Notes under the pieces: generated by a model
Told to the model about the DNA's origin: nothing
The model's database searches: none
Seen by the model: the letters and a program-made list of their open reading frames with translations, nothing else
Translations under genes and position numbers: made by a program
Assembly (NCBI RefSeq): GCF_001005825.1
Contig: NZ_LBHV01000004.1
Span: 372,001 to 436,000, forward strand
Length of the DNA: 64,000 bases
DNA from: Rhizobium sp. LC145
Lineage (GTDB): Bacteria > Pseudomonadota > Alphaproteobacteria > Rhizobiales > Rhizobiaceae
Reading direction: 5' to 3'
Shown: piece after piece, positions 26,393-35,255 of the stretch
How the letters are laid out: each line of letters begins with the position of its first letter
Numbering within the stretch: the stretch's first letter is position 1

Positions 26393-26764
26393 ATGATCCA
26401 GATTCTTTCCGCCCCCGACAACGTGGCTGCTTTCCACGTCGCGGGCACCGTGACCGCAAGCGATTACGACCAAATGATCCCCGCCATAGAAGAGAAGCTG
26501 AGCGACCATGAGGACATAGGCATCCTGGCCGATCTCACGGGCTTCGAAGATATGACGGGAGATGCGCTCCGCCGCGATCTCGAATACGGTCTGAGCAAGC
26601 TCGGCGAATTCCACCGCTTCAAGCGCGCCGCAGTGATCTCCGACAAGCAGTGGATCAAGGCCGCCACGGAGATGACGGGCAAGCTCTTCCCGCAGGTCGA
26701 GGCGCGTGTGTTTCACGAAAACGAGAAGTCCAAGGCCATGGAATGGGTGTCGGCCGTCCACTGA
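26393..26764 (+). CDS. SpoIIAA-like (STAS/SEC14-type) domain protein
   Basis: The 123-residue protein consists of one SpoIIAA-like domain: VAAFHVAGTVTASDYDQMIPAIEEKL, then IGILADLTGFEDMTGDAL and FKRAAVISDKQWIKAATEMTG. Such small single-domain proteins are thought to bind lipids or partners; no function is established. GGGAGAAG precedes ATG 26393, which I prefer to an in-frame start at 26354. A strong terminator follows. Confidence 0.82.
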   Translation: MIQILSAPDNVAAFHVAGTVTASDYDQMIPAIEEKLSDHEDIGILADLTGFEDMTGDALRRDLEYGLSKLGEFHRFKRAAVISDKQWIKAATEMTGKLFPQVEARVFHENEKSKAMEWVSAVH

Positions 26765-26788
26765 TGGCTGCCGTGCGACATCGACAAA

Positions 26789-26820
26789 GGCGCGGGCATT
26801 TCCTGCCCGCGCCTTTTTCG
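26789..26820 (+). terminator. intrinsic terminator after the SpoIIAA-like gene
   Basis: GGCGCGGGCA (26789-26798) pairs perfectly with TGCCCGCGCC (26804-26813) around a 5-base loop, followed by TTTTT. It also lies at the 3' end of the convergent MFS gene. Confidence 0.88.
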
Positions 26821-26835
26821 TTGATGCTTTCAGCT

Positions 26836-28080
26836 TCAAGACGCCCTGACCGCGCCGCCTTCCGGCGCAAGCGCAAAGCTCGCGTCCTTCTTCTCGTAGC
26901 CGAAGCCGGCGAGAAGGGCGACGGCCGCCGCGACGATGATGGCGGTAAGCATCAGTGCCAGCGCGTAATCGCCGTTCCAGTGTTCGGCAAGCCCGGCCTG
27001 AATGGTGGCGTTACCCGAAGCGAGCAGGTTGCCGAGCTGGTAGGCGAAGCCCGGAAATGTGCCGCGAACCTCATCCGGCGAAAGCTCGTTCAGATGGGCG
27101 GGAACGACGCCCCAGGCGCCCTGCACGAAGAATTGCATCAGGAAGGCGCCGGCGGCGAGCAGCACGGGACCATGCGCATAGGTCCAGAGCGGCGCGATCG
27201 GGATGGCGACGAGTGCGGCGAGCACGATCGCCTTGCGGCGCCCGATCCGCTGCGAAAGCGCGCCGAAGAACAGGCCGCCGAAGATCGCCCCGATATTGTA
27301 GACGATGGCGATCGCCCCGACCGTGTGGGTGGAATAGGCGCGCTGGACTTCCAGGAAGGTCGGATAGAGGTCCTGGGTTCCGTGGCTGAAGAAGTTGAAG
27401 GCCGTCATCAGGACGACCGCCCAGATGAACAGCGGTATGTTTTCGCGCAGCACCGTCAGGAACGGCCGGCGTTCCCGGCCGCGGCTTTGTAAGAAAGCCG
27501 GCGATTCCTCCACATTTCGGCGGATGTACAGAACGAGCAGCGCCGGCAATACGCCGACCATGAACATGCCGCGCCAGCCGATCACCGGGAAGAGGAAGAA
27601 GAAGGCGAGCGAAGCGAGGAGATAGCCGCAGGGATAGCCCGCCTGCAGGATGCCGGAGACGATGCCGCGGCTGCGCTCCGGAACGGTTTCCATGGTGAGC
27701 GAGGCGCCCACGCCCCATTCGCCGCCCATGGCGATGCCGTAAAGCAGGCGAAGAACGATGAGCATGGTGAGCCCGGTCGAGAAGCCGGACAGGAATTCGA
27801 ACAGCGAATAGAGCATCACGTCTGCCATCAACGTGACGCGGCGGCCGTATCGGTCGGCGGCGAAGCCGAAGATCAGCGCGCCGAGCGGGCGCATGGCGAG
27901 CGTCAGGAAGATCGCGATCGAGACCGCCGAAACATCGGTCTGGAACTCATCGGCGATCGCCTTGAGGATGAAGACGAGTATGAAGAAATCGAAGGCATCC
28001 AGCGTCCAGCCGAGAAAGCTGGCGATGATCGTATTGCGCTGGTTGCGTGTGAGGGAACGAAGGTCATCGAGTGCGGACAT
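26836..28080 (-). CDS. MFS transporter, sugar/organic acid:H+ symporter type
   Basis: The 414-residue protein has twelve membrane segments and the MFS signature ADRYGRRVTLMADV after helix 2, with FLGWTLDAFDFFILVFILKA in helix 1. That helix is typical of the subgroup containing sialic acid (NanT), lactate (JEN-like) and aromatic acid carriers. Substrate is not determined. ATG 28080 has GGAGG upstream; an in-frame start at 28170 is not supported. No catabolic operon adjoins it. Confidence 0.85.
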   Translation of the reverse strand: MSALDDLRSLTRNQRNTIIASFLGWTLDAFDFFILVFILKAIADEFQTDVSAVSIAIFLTLAMRPLGALIFGFAADRYGRRVTLMADVMLYSLFEFLSGFSTGLTMLIVLRLLYGIAMGGEWGVGASLTMETVPERSRGIVSGILQAGYPCGYLLASLAFFFLFPVIGWRGMFMVGVLPALLVLYIRRNVEESPAFLQSRGRERRPFLTVLRENIPLFIWAVVLMTAFNFFSHGTQDLYPTFLEVQRAYSTHTVGAIAIVYNIGAIFGGLFFGALSQRIGRRKAIVLAALVAIPIAPLWTYAHGPVLLAAGAFLMQFFVQGAWGVVPAHLNELSPDEVRGTFPGFAYQLGNLLASGNATIQAGLAEHWNGDYALALMLTAIIVAAAVALLAGFGYEKKDASFALAPEGGAVRAS

Positions 28081-28305
28081 GAGCAATCCTCCATTCTGAG
28101 ACGGCGGCGAGGCGGGAGGTCCGGATGCCGTCGAACCGAGGTTTGGGATGCGCCGGCGGGGAGCCGGCACTGAGATTCCCGCAATGCATGTCTTGGAAAG
28201 GAAGGCAGGTATTGGCGAGAGGTTATGAACGCCGACTAAAGACGCAAGGGCGGCGAAATGTTCCCGTCGCTTTGCATGCTCGCGAATTTGTGTAGTGAAA
28301 GCCGG

Positions 28306-29199
28306 TCAGAGTTCCGCTTCCGCAAACACCTTCACGATCCAGTCGACAAAGACGCGCACTCGCGGCGCCAGTTGACGGTTCTGCGGATAAAGAACGGAAA
28401 GCGGCGTGGGAGATGGCGGAAAATCGGCGAGAACCTCGACGAGAAGCCCCTGATCGATGTCCGGCTGCAGCCGGTAGCGCGGAGCCTGCATGAGGCCGAA
28501 GCCGCGGCGGGCGAGATCGACCATCGTATCGGAATTGTTGACCGTCAGCCGGCATGGCAGGGTGATGTTGCGCACCTCGCCTTCCACCGTGAATTCGAGC
28601 GGCATGATATGGCCGGTGCGCGACGAGATGAAGCCGATAGCGGCATGTCCGTCCAAGGCATCGGGCGAGGCCGGCATGCCATGCTTCTCGATATAGGCCG
28701 GACTGGCGCAGGTGATCTCGGTGATGAGCCCCAGCTTCCGCATGATCAGCCCGCTGTCGGTGATTTCGCCCGCGCGGATGACACAATCGACGCCTTCCCG
28801 CACGAGATCCACCAGCCGGTCGCCCTGGCCGATCTGCAGATCGAGCAGCGGATAGCGGTCGAGGAATTCATCGAGCCGCGGCAGAAGGACGGTGCGGGTC
28901 AGATGACCGTGCGCATCGACCCGGAGCAGACCCCGCGGCTGGGTATCGCGAAAGATGTTCTCCGCCTCATCCACTTCCGCGAGGATCGCAAGACAGCGCT
29001 GGTAGAAGGCCTGGCCGTCGAGGGTCGGCGTGACGTGGCGGGTCGTCCGCTCCAGGAGGCGCGCGCCGACATCGCTTTCCAGTTGCTTGACCGCCTCGGT
29101 GACTGTCGAACGGGCAAGACCGAGATCGGCGGCCGCGGCGGTGAAGCTGCGCCGTTCGACGATCCGGACGAAGAGCTGCATGCGGTCGAGACGATCCAT
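28306..29199 (-). CDS. LysR family transcriptional regulator
   Basis: The protein has an N-terminal winged helix (MDRLDRMQLFVRIVERRSFT, STVTEAVKQLE) and a LysR substrate domain (GLLRVDAHGHLTRTVLLPRL). It is divergent from the SDR/tautomerase operon, which it probably controls. A GTG start five codons earlier (29214) is possible; neither start has a clear ribosome site. Confidence 0.9.
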   Translation of the reverse strand: MDRLDRMQLFVRIVERRSFTAAAADLGLARSTVTEAVKQLESDVGARLLERTTRHVTPTLDGQAFYQRCLAILAEVDEAENIFRDTQPRGLLRVDAHGHLTRTVLLPRLDEFLDRYPLLDLQIGQGDRLVDLVREGVDCVIRAGEITDSGLIMRKLGLITEITCASPAYIEKHGMPASPDALDGHAAIGFISSRTGHIMPLEFTVEGEVRNITLPCRLTVNNSDTMVDLARRGFGLMQAPRYRLQPDIDQGLLVEVLADFPPSPTPLSVLYPQNRQLAPRVRVFVDWIVKVFAEAEL

Positions 29200-29299
29200 G
29201 GCTTTGTTCACCACGGGCGAATTCTAATGTCAAATCACGCATGATTGTTCTCTATCGGTGCCAGCAATATCTCTTGCCCAACAACCAAGGAGAATTGCC

Positions 29300-30040
29300 A
29301 TGACCACAGACAGAGAACGCGTCGCGATCGTAACCGGAGCCTCGAAAGGGATCGGCGCGGCCATCGCGCGGCGGCTCGCCAGGGACGGCATCGCCGTCGT
29401 CGTGAATTACGCAACCAGCCGCGGGGCCGCAGACGCCATCGTCGCGGAGATCGAGGCGGGCGGCGGCAAGGCGGTCGCGGTCCGGGCCGATATCGGCAGC
29501 CCGAGCGGCATCGTCGACCTGTTCGACGCCGCCGAGGAAAGCTTCGGAGGCGCCGACATCCTCGTCAACAATGCCGGCATCATGAAGCTCACGCCGCTGA
29601 TCGAGACGGATGACGCGACCTTCGAGCAGCACATCGCCATCAACCTGACCGGCACGTTCCGCGGCATCCGCGAAGCAGGCCGCAGGCTGCGCGACGGCGG
29701 ACGCATCATCAATTTCTCGTCCAGCACCGTCGGTGTCTATGGCCCGGGTTACGGCCCTTATGTCGCCAGCAAGGCCGCCGTCGAGGCGATGACCCATGTC
29801 GCTTCCAAGGAGCTCGGCAAGCGCGCAATCACGGTCAACGCGGTCGCTCCCGGTCCGATCGAAACCGAGCTCTTCATGAACGGCAAATCGGACGAACTGG
29901 TGCAGAGGATCGTGGGCACCATCCCGCTCGGCCGTCTCGGCCAACCGGAGGAGATCGCCGAGGTCGTCGCTTTCCTGGCAGGCCCGCAGGGCGGCTGGGT
30001 GAACGGCCAGGTGCTGCGCGCCAATGGCGGCATGATTTGA
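29300..30040 (+). CDS. short-chain dehydrogenase/reductase (3-oxoacyl-ACP reductase-like)
   Basis: The 246-residue protein has the SDR cofactor motif TGASKGIGAAIARRLA, the NNAG motif (ILVNNAGIMKL) and the catalytic Ser/Tyr/Lys set in INFSSSTVGVYGPGYGPYVASK. It uses NAD(P)H on an unknown carbonyl substrate. CAAGGAGAA precedes ATG 29300. The gene is followed after 19 bases by the tautomerase gene, and the two form an operon divergent from the LysR regulator. Confidence 0.9.
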   Translation: MTTDRERVAIVTGASKGIGAAIARRLARDGIAVVVNYATSRGAADAIVAEIEAGGGKAVAVRADIGSPSGIVDLFDAAEESFGGADILVNNAGIMKLTPLIETDDATFEQHIAINLTGTFRGIREAGRRLRDGGRIINFSSSTVGVYGPGYGPYVASKAAVEAMTHVASKELGKRAITVNAVAPGPIETELFMNGKSDELVQRIVGTIPLGRLGQPEEIAEVVAFLAGPQGGWVNGQVLRANGGMI

Positions 30041-30059
30041 ACCCAACAAGGAGAAGCCA

Positions 30060-30278
30060 ATGCCTTTCGTCAACATCAAGACGCCGGAAGCGGCGCTGAC
30101 CCGCGCCCAGAAGGAAGAGATCGTGCACCGCACGACGGACATGCTCGTCGAATACCTGAGCGAGGCGGCGCGGCCGCACACCATGGTCCTGATCGAGGAG
30201 GTCAAGGACGGCGGCTATGGCCGCGCCGACGAGATCTTCGTCATGCCTGATGCCTACAGGGCCAAAGAGAGCGATTGA
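30060..30278 (+). CDS. 4-oxalocrotonate tautomerase family protein
   Basis: The 72-residue protein begins MPFVNIKTPEAALTRAQKEE; removal of Met exposes the catalytic N-terminal Pro1 of the tautomerase superfamily. The family isomerises unsaturated keto acids through a Pro1 base. Its substrate here is unknown. CAAGGAGAAG precedes the ATG, mirroring the site before the SDR gene. It is the second gene of that operon. Confidence 0.87.
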   Translation: MPFVNIKTPEAALTRAQKEEIVHRTTDMLVEYLSEAARPHTMVLIEEVKDGGYGRADEIFVMPDAYRAKESD

Positions 30279-30393
30279 ACAGCAGCGACGCGGTTTGCCG
30301 CGTCGCCCATCTACCGCCCTGTTGTTTATAGGAACCGGCAGGCGACCCTTCCCCTTCCCCTACAGAACGAATGCCGACTGCGCTGCGCCATAT

Positions 30394-30409
30394 GCAGGTA
30401 ATTGCCTGC
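30394..30409. promoter_or_regulatory. upstream ArsR-type operator copy
   Basis: GCAGGTAATTGCCTGC is an imperfect palindrome almost identical to the one inside the promoter 25 bases downstream, suggesting that two regulator dimers bind on nearly the same face of the helix. It ends 2 bases before the -35 element. Confidence 0.72.
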
Positions 30410-30411
30410 GC

Positions 30412-30441
30412 TTGACATGCAGGCATTTACCTGCATATTAT
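30412..30441 (+). promoter_or_regulatory. arsR-cluster promoter with embedded operator
   Basis: A consensus -35 TTGACA (30412-30417) and -10 TATTAT (30436-30441) are spaced by 18 bases. The spacer is occupied by the palindrome ATGCAGGCATTTACCTGCAT (30417-30436), with 7-bp perfect arms. A repressor bound there would block RNA polymerase directly. The ArsR start is at 30466. Confidence 0.82.
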
Positions 30442-30465
30442 AGTTTCAGACAAGAAGTGAAACCG

Positions 30466-30786
30466 ATGGACGCAGACAAGTTCTTCAAGGCGCTTGCCGA
30501 CCCGACCCGCAGAAAGCTGCTCGACCTTCTCTACGAGAAGAACGGGCAGACGCTGAGCGAGCTTTGCGAACAGCTGGACATGGCCCGGCAATCCGCCACG
30601 CAGCATCTTGGCATCCTGGAGGAAGCCAATCTGGTGAACACGGTCAGGCGAGGCCGGGAAAAGCTGCATTTCATCAACCCCGTGCCGCTCCATGAAATCT
30701 ACGAGCGGTGGGTGCGAAAATTCGAACGTCAGCGGCTCGGCCTGCTGCACGATCTCAAGAAAGAACTCGAAGGAGAGAAGAAATGA
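30466..30786 (+). CDS. ArsR family (HTH_5) transcriptional regulator
   Basis: The 106-residue protein begins MDADKFFKALADPTRRKLLD and carries the winged helix TLSELCEQLDMARQSATQHL. It lacks the CVC-type metal motif of ArsR; the only cysteine is in the helix region, so it belongs to the metal-independent group found before SRPBCC genes. It probably represses its own promoter through the two palindromes upstream. Its stop overlaps the next start (ATGA). Confidence 0.9.
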   Translation: MDADKFFKALADPTRRKLLDLLYEKNGQTLSELCEQLDMARQSATQHLGILEEANLVNTVRRGREKLHFINPVPLHEIYERWVRKFERQRLGLLHDLKKELEGEKK

Positions 30787-31247
30787 CCAGAGAGACCATC
30801 AGCTTCGTCTATGTGACCTATATCGCCGCGACACCGGAGAAAGTGTACGAGGCCATTACCAAACCCGAACTTGCCCGGCGTTACTGGGGCCATGAAAACG
30901 TGTCCGACTGGCGGCCCGGATCGAAATGGGAGCATGTCCGCGCCGATGACAATCGCAAGATTGAGCTCGTCGGCGAGGTCGTGGAGGCGGCCCGGCCGAG
31001 CCGCTTGGTCATCACCTGGGCGGGCGCTTCGCAGGCTGCCGACCCGGCAAGCTACAGCCGGGTGACCTTCGAGATCGAGGAATACGAAGACATGGTGCGG
31101 CTGACCGTAACCCATGACGAGCTCGAAGCCGGCAGCGCCATGGCGAGCGGCATCACCAAAGGCTGGCCAGTCGTTCTCTCCAGCTTGAAATCCTTCCTGG
31201 AAACCGGCCGCGGTCTCGATGTCTTCGCCAAGCCGAAGGCGGCCTGA
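30783..31247 (+). CDS. SRPBCC (AHSA1-like) family protein
   Basis: The 154-residue protein has the START-like AHSA1 pattern: FVYVTYIAATPEKVYEAITK, then ARRYWGHENVSDWRPGSKW and SRVTFEIEEYEDMVRLTVTH. The fold makes a hydrophobic cavity for small ligands, and many are encoded directly behind an ArsR gene, as here with an ATGA overlap. The ligand is unknown. It may protect against or sense a hydrophobic compound (inference). Confidence 0.88.
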   Translation: MTRETISFVYVTYIAATPEKVYEAITKPELARRYWGHENVSDWRPGSKWEHVRADDNRKIELVGEVVEAARPSRLVITWAGASQAADPASYSRVTFEIEEYEDMVRLTVTHDELEAGSAMASGITKGWPVVLSSLKSFLETGRGLDVFAKPKAA

Positions 31248-31274
31248 TCCGACAACATCCCGAGGAACGCAATC

Positions 31275-31691
31275 ATGGCCAAGTTCTATACAGGCGGATG
31301 CGCGTGCGGCGCGCTCCGTTACCAGACGAGCAGCGACCCCATCTTCGAGAACCACTGCCAATGCCGTGATTGCCAGAGGCGAAGCGGCACCGGACACGGG
31401 TCTTATCTAAGCTTCCCGCAGCGAGCCGAGGTCAGGATAATCGGCAAGGCCTCGGAGTGGAGCGTGACCGCCGATAGCGGGAGCGAGAAGGCCTATGCCT
31501 TCTGCCCCACATGCGGAACACCGGTCTACGTGACATTCGCCGCAATGCCGGAAGCGATAGCAATCCATGCGGCCAGCCTGGACGATCCGGATCAATTCAA
31601 CCCGCAAGCGCTCACATACAGCATTCGCGGCCACACATGGGACACGACCGATCCCTCGCTGCAGACATTCGAACGGCTGCCGCCGGGCTGA
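31275..31691 (+). CDS. GFA family zinc protein (glutathione-dependent formaldehyde-activating-like)
   Basis: The 138-residue protein has the GFA/CENP-V zinc sites: GGCACGALRY at the N terminus, HCQCRDCQRRSG near residue 30, and FCPTCGTPVYV near residue 77. The family was named after Gfa, which speeds the condensation of glutathione and formaldehyde, but most members have unknown substrates. It follows the SRPBCC gene by 27 bases and is probably the third gene of the cluster. Confidence 0.87.
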   Translation: MAKFYTGGCACGALRYQTSSDPIFENHCQCRDCQRRSGTGHGSYLSFPQRAEVRIIGKASEWSVTADSGSEKAYAFCPTCGTPVYVTFAAMPEAIAIHAASLDDPDQFNPQALTYSIRGHTWDTTDPSLQTFERLPPG

Positions 31692-31895
31692 ACCTCCCGA
31701 AATGCCTGATGGCGCATGTTGAGCCGCCGGCAATGCCAGCCGGAGCTCACATGCGCCGTCAGGAAATATCCCGTTCGCCCGGGTAGGATTGCGCCATCGG
31801 CAGACTTCGCGCGCTTTGAATGGCTCAAACTCATTGCCATCAGAGGTTAAGTAGATATCTTGTGGTCGGACGCGATGGAGGCGGTAAGATCACTC

Positions 31896-32345
31896 ATGAA
31901 GATTTCCGCCCTCAAGGACCGTCCCGATATGGCGGATGTGATTGCCGATCGTTGTTGGAACGCCTGGTGGACGGAGACACCAGTGTCTCAGGCGGAATAT
32001 CGCGCTCATCTGGACCCGATGATCGAAGGCAAAGGCATACCGCTCGCTCTTGTGGCACATGAGCAAGGAAAATTTCTCGGCTCGGTCCTGTTAATCGAAA
32101 ACGACCATGATGATCGGCCGCAGTATTCACCGTGGATAGCCGCTCTGTGGGTCGAGCCGGAGGCGCGGCGAAAAGGAATTGCGGCGAAGCTGATGGAGGC
32201 TGCTCGCAGCGAGGCTGTCAAGTTCGGGCACGGTGTATGCTATCTCTGTGCAACTGCCGACAATTCGCCCTACTACATGGCTCGCGGTTTCAGCCAAATC
32301 GAAGCCGATGTGTCTGGATTAAACATCTTTACGATCGGACGCTGA
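31896..32345 (+). CDS. GNAT family N-acetyltransferase
   Basis: The 149-residue protein begins MKISALKDRPDMADVIADRC and has the acetyl-CoA loop in WVEPEARRKGIAAKLMEAA (R/Q-x-x-G-x-A) and a C-terminal YYMARGFSQIE segment typical of GNATs. The acceptor is unknown. The start is uncertain: ATG 31896 is used, with GGAGG 14 bases upstream, but ATG 31875 and a TTG at 31860 are in frame. Confidence 0.8.
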   Translation: MKISALKDRPDMADVIADRCWNAWWTETPVSQAEYRAHLDPMIEGKGIPLALVAHEQGKFLGSVLLIENDHDDRPQYSPWIAALWVEPEARRKGIAAKLMEAARSEAVKFGHGVCYLCATADNSPYYMARGFSQIEADVSGLNIFTIGR

Positions 32346-32530
32346 CCGATTTATCCCGACTACTGTCACGGCATAGAAGCACCAATTGCGGTCATCTCTA
32401 TGTGTTCAAGAATGTGCGCTCTCGACGCCATCTTTGCCGTTCATGGCAGGGAGTGACGGCTTTAAAGCAGACCTTGCAGGTGGTCGTCGGTCCGATATGG
32501 TGATCGCCGAGGGGCGCGATTGAGGTGTAG

Positions 32531-33352
32531 ATGGCGATGCAAGATAAGAAATTCAGCGATGATGACCTTAAGGTTTTCGAGGCGAGCGGCGCGGCACCGC
32601 TGCCGGCAAATGGCTATGAAGGCTATGCGGATAACGAGGGCGCCCGGATCTGGTATGCAGCATACGGTTCCGGCGTCCCGGTGATCCTTTTGCATGGTGG
32701 CCTTGGCCACAGCGGCAACTGGGGCTTTCAGGTTACGGCGCTGGTCAATGCCGGCTATCGCGTAGTGCTCATCGACAGCCGCGGCCATGGCCGCAGCACG
32801 CGCGACGAGCGCCTCTACAAATACGAACTGATGGCTTCTGATGTTCTGGCCGTGATGGACACGCTGCGGCTGAACAAGGCGTCCCTGGTGGGTTGGAGCG
32901 ACGGAGCATGCACCGCCTTGATCCTCGCCATGCACGCGCCTGATCGCGTTTCAGGCGTGTTCTTCTTCGGCTGCAACATGGACCCCAGCGGCACGAAGGA
33001 AATCCAGCCAAGCCCGGTTCTTGATCGCTGCTTCAGCAGGCACTCCAAGGATTACGCCGCCTTGTCGTCCACGCCGGGCCAGTTCGACGCATTCGTCAAA
33101 GCCGTCAGCCTCATGATGGAGACTGAACCAAATTATTCGGCGAGCGATCTGGCTCGTATCCAGCTTCCCGTTGCAATCGTGCAAAGCGAGCACGACGAAT
33201 TCATCAAGCGTGAGCACGCCGAATATCTTGCGCAGAGCATTCGGTCAGCGGAACTGCTCATCCTGCCCGGCGTCAGTCACTTTGCGCCGCTGCAGAGGCC
33301 AGAGATATTCAACGAAGCGCTGCTGTCTTTCCTGGGCAAGGTCGCTTCTTGA
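32531..33352 (+). CDS. alpha/beta hydrolase
   Basis: The 273-residue protein shows the fold's oxyanion segment ILLHGGLGHSGNWGFQ, the nucleophile elbow GWSDG with Ser123, an acidic residue in VQSEHDEF and the catalytic His in GVSHFAPLQRPE. It is cytoplasmic (no signal peptide) and resembles haloperoxidase or carboxylesterase-type members. The substrate is unknown. GAGGTG precedes ATG 32531. Its flanks are more AT-rich and less gene-dense than the rest of the window. Confidence 0.87.
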   Translation: MAMQDKKFSDDDLKVFEASGAAPLPANGYEGYADNEGARIWYAAYGSGVPVILLHGGLGHSGNWGFQVTALVNAGYRVVLIDSRGHGRSTRDERLYKYELMASDVLAVMDTLRLNKASLVGWSDGACTALILAMHAPDRVSGVFFFGCNMDPSGTKEIQPSPVLDRCFSRHSKDYAALSSTPGQFDAFVKAVSLMMETEPNYSASDLARIQLPVAIVQSEHDEFIKREHAEYLAQSIRSAELLILPGVSHFAPLQRPEIFNEALLSFLGKVAS

Positions 33353-33457
33353 GGCAACGCGAGGTCAGACCCTTGGCCGGACACACGGCCGCCGTCACCG
33401 GACGGCTCGCGCACGTCTCACCACTTGGATCGAAACATATTGCTCTAGCCGGGAACC

Positions 33458-34024
33458 TCAGGCGAGCTTGCGCCCGCTTGCCACGATCATGCCCGCAGCC
33501 CCTTCCAGCCAGCCGGCCTTCAGTTCGAGCGCCAGGAAACGCGAACGCTCGAATGGGCCGGGCATGACGAGGTGCCGGGCCTTGTCGGGAAAGAAGCCGA
33601 AACGTTCGTAATAGGCGGCATCGCCAACGAGCAGGATGGCGCCGTGGTCGCGCTTATGGGCCTCGGTGATCGCAGCCCGCATCAGCGCCGAACCGATGCC
33701 CTTGCCTTCGTGGTCGGCGTCGACAGCCAGAGGGCCGAGCAGCAGCGCATCGACCGGGTTGCCCTCGGTGGTGATGCCTGCCTCGACGTTCCAGAGCCGC
33801 ACGCTGCCGATCACATGACCGTCCGAATCGCGGGCGACGAGTGCCAGGCCTTCGGCCGGAACACGGCCGCGGCGGATCTTTTCCGACGACTTCCGGCGCC
33901 GATCCGGCCCCATGGCGCGGTCGAGCAGGTTCTCGCGTGCCACGACGTCGGCCGGCGTCTCGGCGGCGATGGTGAAAGTGTTGGGCGCAAAGAGTGCGCG
34001 CACAGAATCAAGAACAGTGGCCAT
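33458..34024 (-). CDS. GNAT family N-acetyltransferase (next to ornithine/lysine decarboxylase)
   Basis: The 188-residue protein has the acetyl-CoA motif GPLAVDADHEGKGIGSALM and the YYERFGF segment near residue 140, both typical of GNATs of the small-molecule or protein-modifying type. It lies 97 bases after the decarboxylase gene on the same strand, so a role in polyamine acetylation is possible but unproven. Confidence 0.86.
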   Translation of the reverse strand: MATVLDSVRALFAPNTFTIAAETPADVVARENLLDRAMGPDRRRKSSEKIRRGRVPAEGLALVARDSDGHVIGSVRLWNVEAGITTEGNPVDALLLGPLAVDADHEGKGIGSALMRAAITEAHKRDHGAILLVGDAAYYERFGFFPDKARHLVMPGPFERSRFLALELKAGWLEGAAGMIVASGRKLA

Positions 34025-34121
34025 CCCGGCCTCCCGTTGCTCAAAACCGTTTCAGACGGTGTCGGACAATCATTGTGGATTTGCCGCCCCGGCTGGTTAC
34101 GGGGCTGGCGGGGACGAACCC

Positions 34122-35255
34122 TTAGATGACGTAGGCCTTGAGCGGCTCGAAGCCGTTGAAGGCGACCGCCGAATAGGTCGTCGTATAGGCGCCGGTGCCT
34201 TCGATCAGAACCTCGTCGCCGATCGTCAACGAGACGGGCAGCGGATACATGTTCTTCTCGTAGAGCACGTCGGCCGAATCGCAGGTCGGGCCGGCGAGCA
34301 CGCAGGGCTCCATCTCGTCCTGATCGCGCGCGGTGCGGATCGGGTAGCGGATGGCCTCGTCCATCGTCTCGGCGAGACCGCCGAACTTGCCAATGTCGAG
34401 GAAGACCCAGCGATGGTTGTCGTTGTCGGACTTCTTCGAGACGAGAACGACTTCCGCCTTGATGACGCCCGCATTGCCGACCATGCCGCGGCCCGGCTCG
34501 ATGATCGTCTTCGGCAGGTTGTTTCCGAAGTGCTTGCGAAGCGATGCGAAGATCGCCTGGCCGTAGGCTTCTGCCGAAGGCACATCGCGCAGGTACTTGG
34601 TCGGGAAACCGCCGCCCATGTTGACCATCTTGAGCTCGATGCCCTGCTTGGCAAGCTGCGCGAAGACGCGGCGTGCGTCGGCCAGCGCCGAATCCCAAGC
34701 ATCGACCTTCGTCATCTGCGAGCCGACATGGAAGGACACGCCGTAGGACTCGAGGCCCAGCTGGTGTGCGTAGACGAGCACGTCGACGGCCATCTGCGGC
34801 ACGCAGCCGAACTTGCGCGAAAGCGGCCATTCGGCACCTTCGCCATCGGTCAGCACGCGGCAGAACACCTTCGCGCCGGGAGCGGCACGGGCGATCTTCT
34901 CGACTTCCTCATGGCTGTCGACGGCGAAGAGGCCGACGCCGAGCTCGAAGGCGCGGGCGATATCGCGCTCCTTCTTGATCGTGTTGCCGAAGGAAATGCG
35001 CTCGGCGGTAGCACCCGCCTCGAGCGCCATCTGGATTTCGGCGACCGAAGCGCAATCGAAGCTGGAGCCCAGCGAAGCGAGCAGCTTCAGGACTTCCGGA
35101 GCGGGATTTGCCTTCACCGCATAGTAGATCGCGCTGTCCGGCAGAGCATGACGGAAGGCGTGGAAATTGTCGCGCACGACATCGAGGTCGACGACGAGGC
35201 ACGGGCCTTCCGGACGTCGGGTCTTGATGAAGTCGAGGATGCGAGCGGTGGTCAT
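34122..35255 (-). CDS. odc: type III PLP-dependent ornithine/lysine decarboxylase
   Basis: The 377-residue protein belongs to the eukaryote-type (fold III) decarboxylases: PLP-lysine Lys48 in IYYAVKANPAPEVL, EPGRGMVGNAG for phosphate binding, and the second-site cysteine in LAGPTCDSADVLYEK. It makes putrescine from ornithine and often cadaverine from lysine in alphaproteobacteria, feeding homospermidine synthesis. A GGGGAC site precedes ATG 35255. A long leader with an attenuator-like hairpin precedes the gene. Confidence 0.92.
   Translation of the reverse strand: MTTARILDFIKTRRPEGPCLVVDLDVVRDNFHAFRHALPDSAIYYAVKANPAPEVLKLLASLGSSFDCASVAEIQMALEAGATAERISFGNTIKKERDIARAFELGVGLFAVDSHEEVEKIARAAPGAKVFCRVLTDGEGAEWPLSRKFGCVPQMAVDVLVYAHQLGLESYGVSFHVGSQMTKVDAWDSALADARRVFAQLAKQGIELKMVNMGGGFPTKYLRDVPSAEAYGQAIFASLRKHFGNNLPKTIIEPGRGMVGNAGVIKAEVVLVSKKSDNDNHRWVFLDIGKFGGLAETMDEAIRYPIRTARDQDEMEPCVLAGPTCDSADVLYEKNMYPLPVSLTIGDEVLIEGTGAYTTTYSAVAFNGFEPLKAYVI

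Noticed and set aside
30217-30465. N-terminal extension of ArsR from 30217
   Set aside because: It would cover the promoter and both operators and overlap the tautomerase gene; the family begins at the ATG at 30466.
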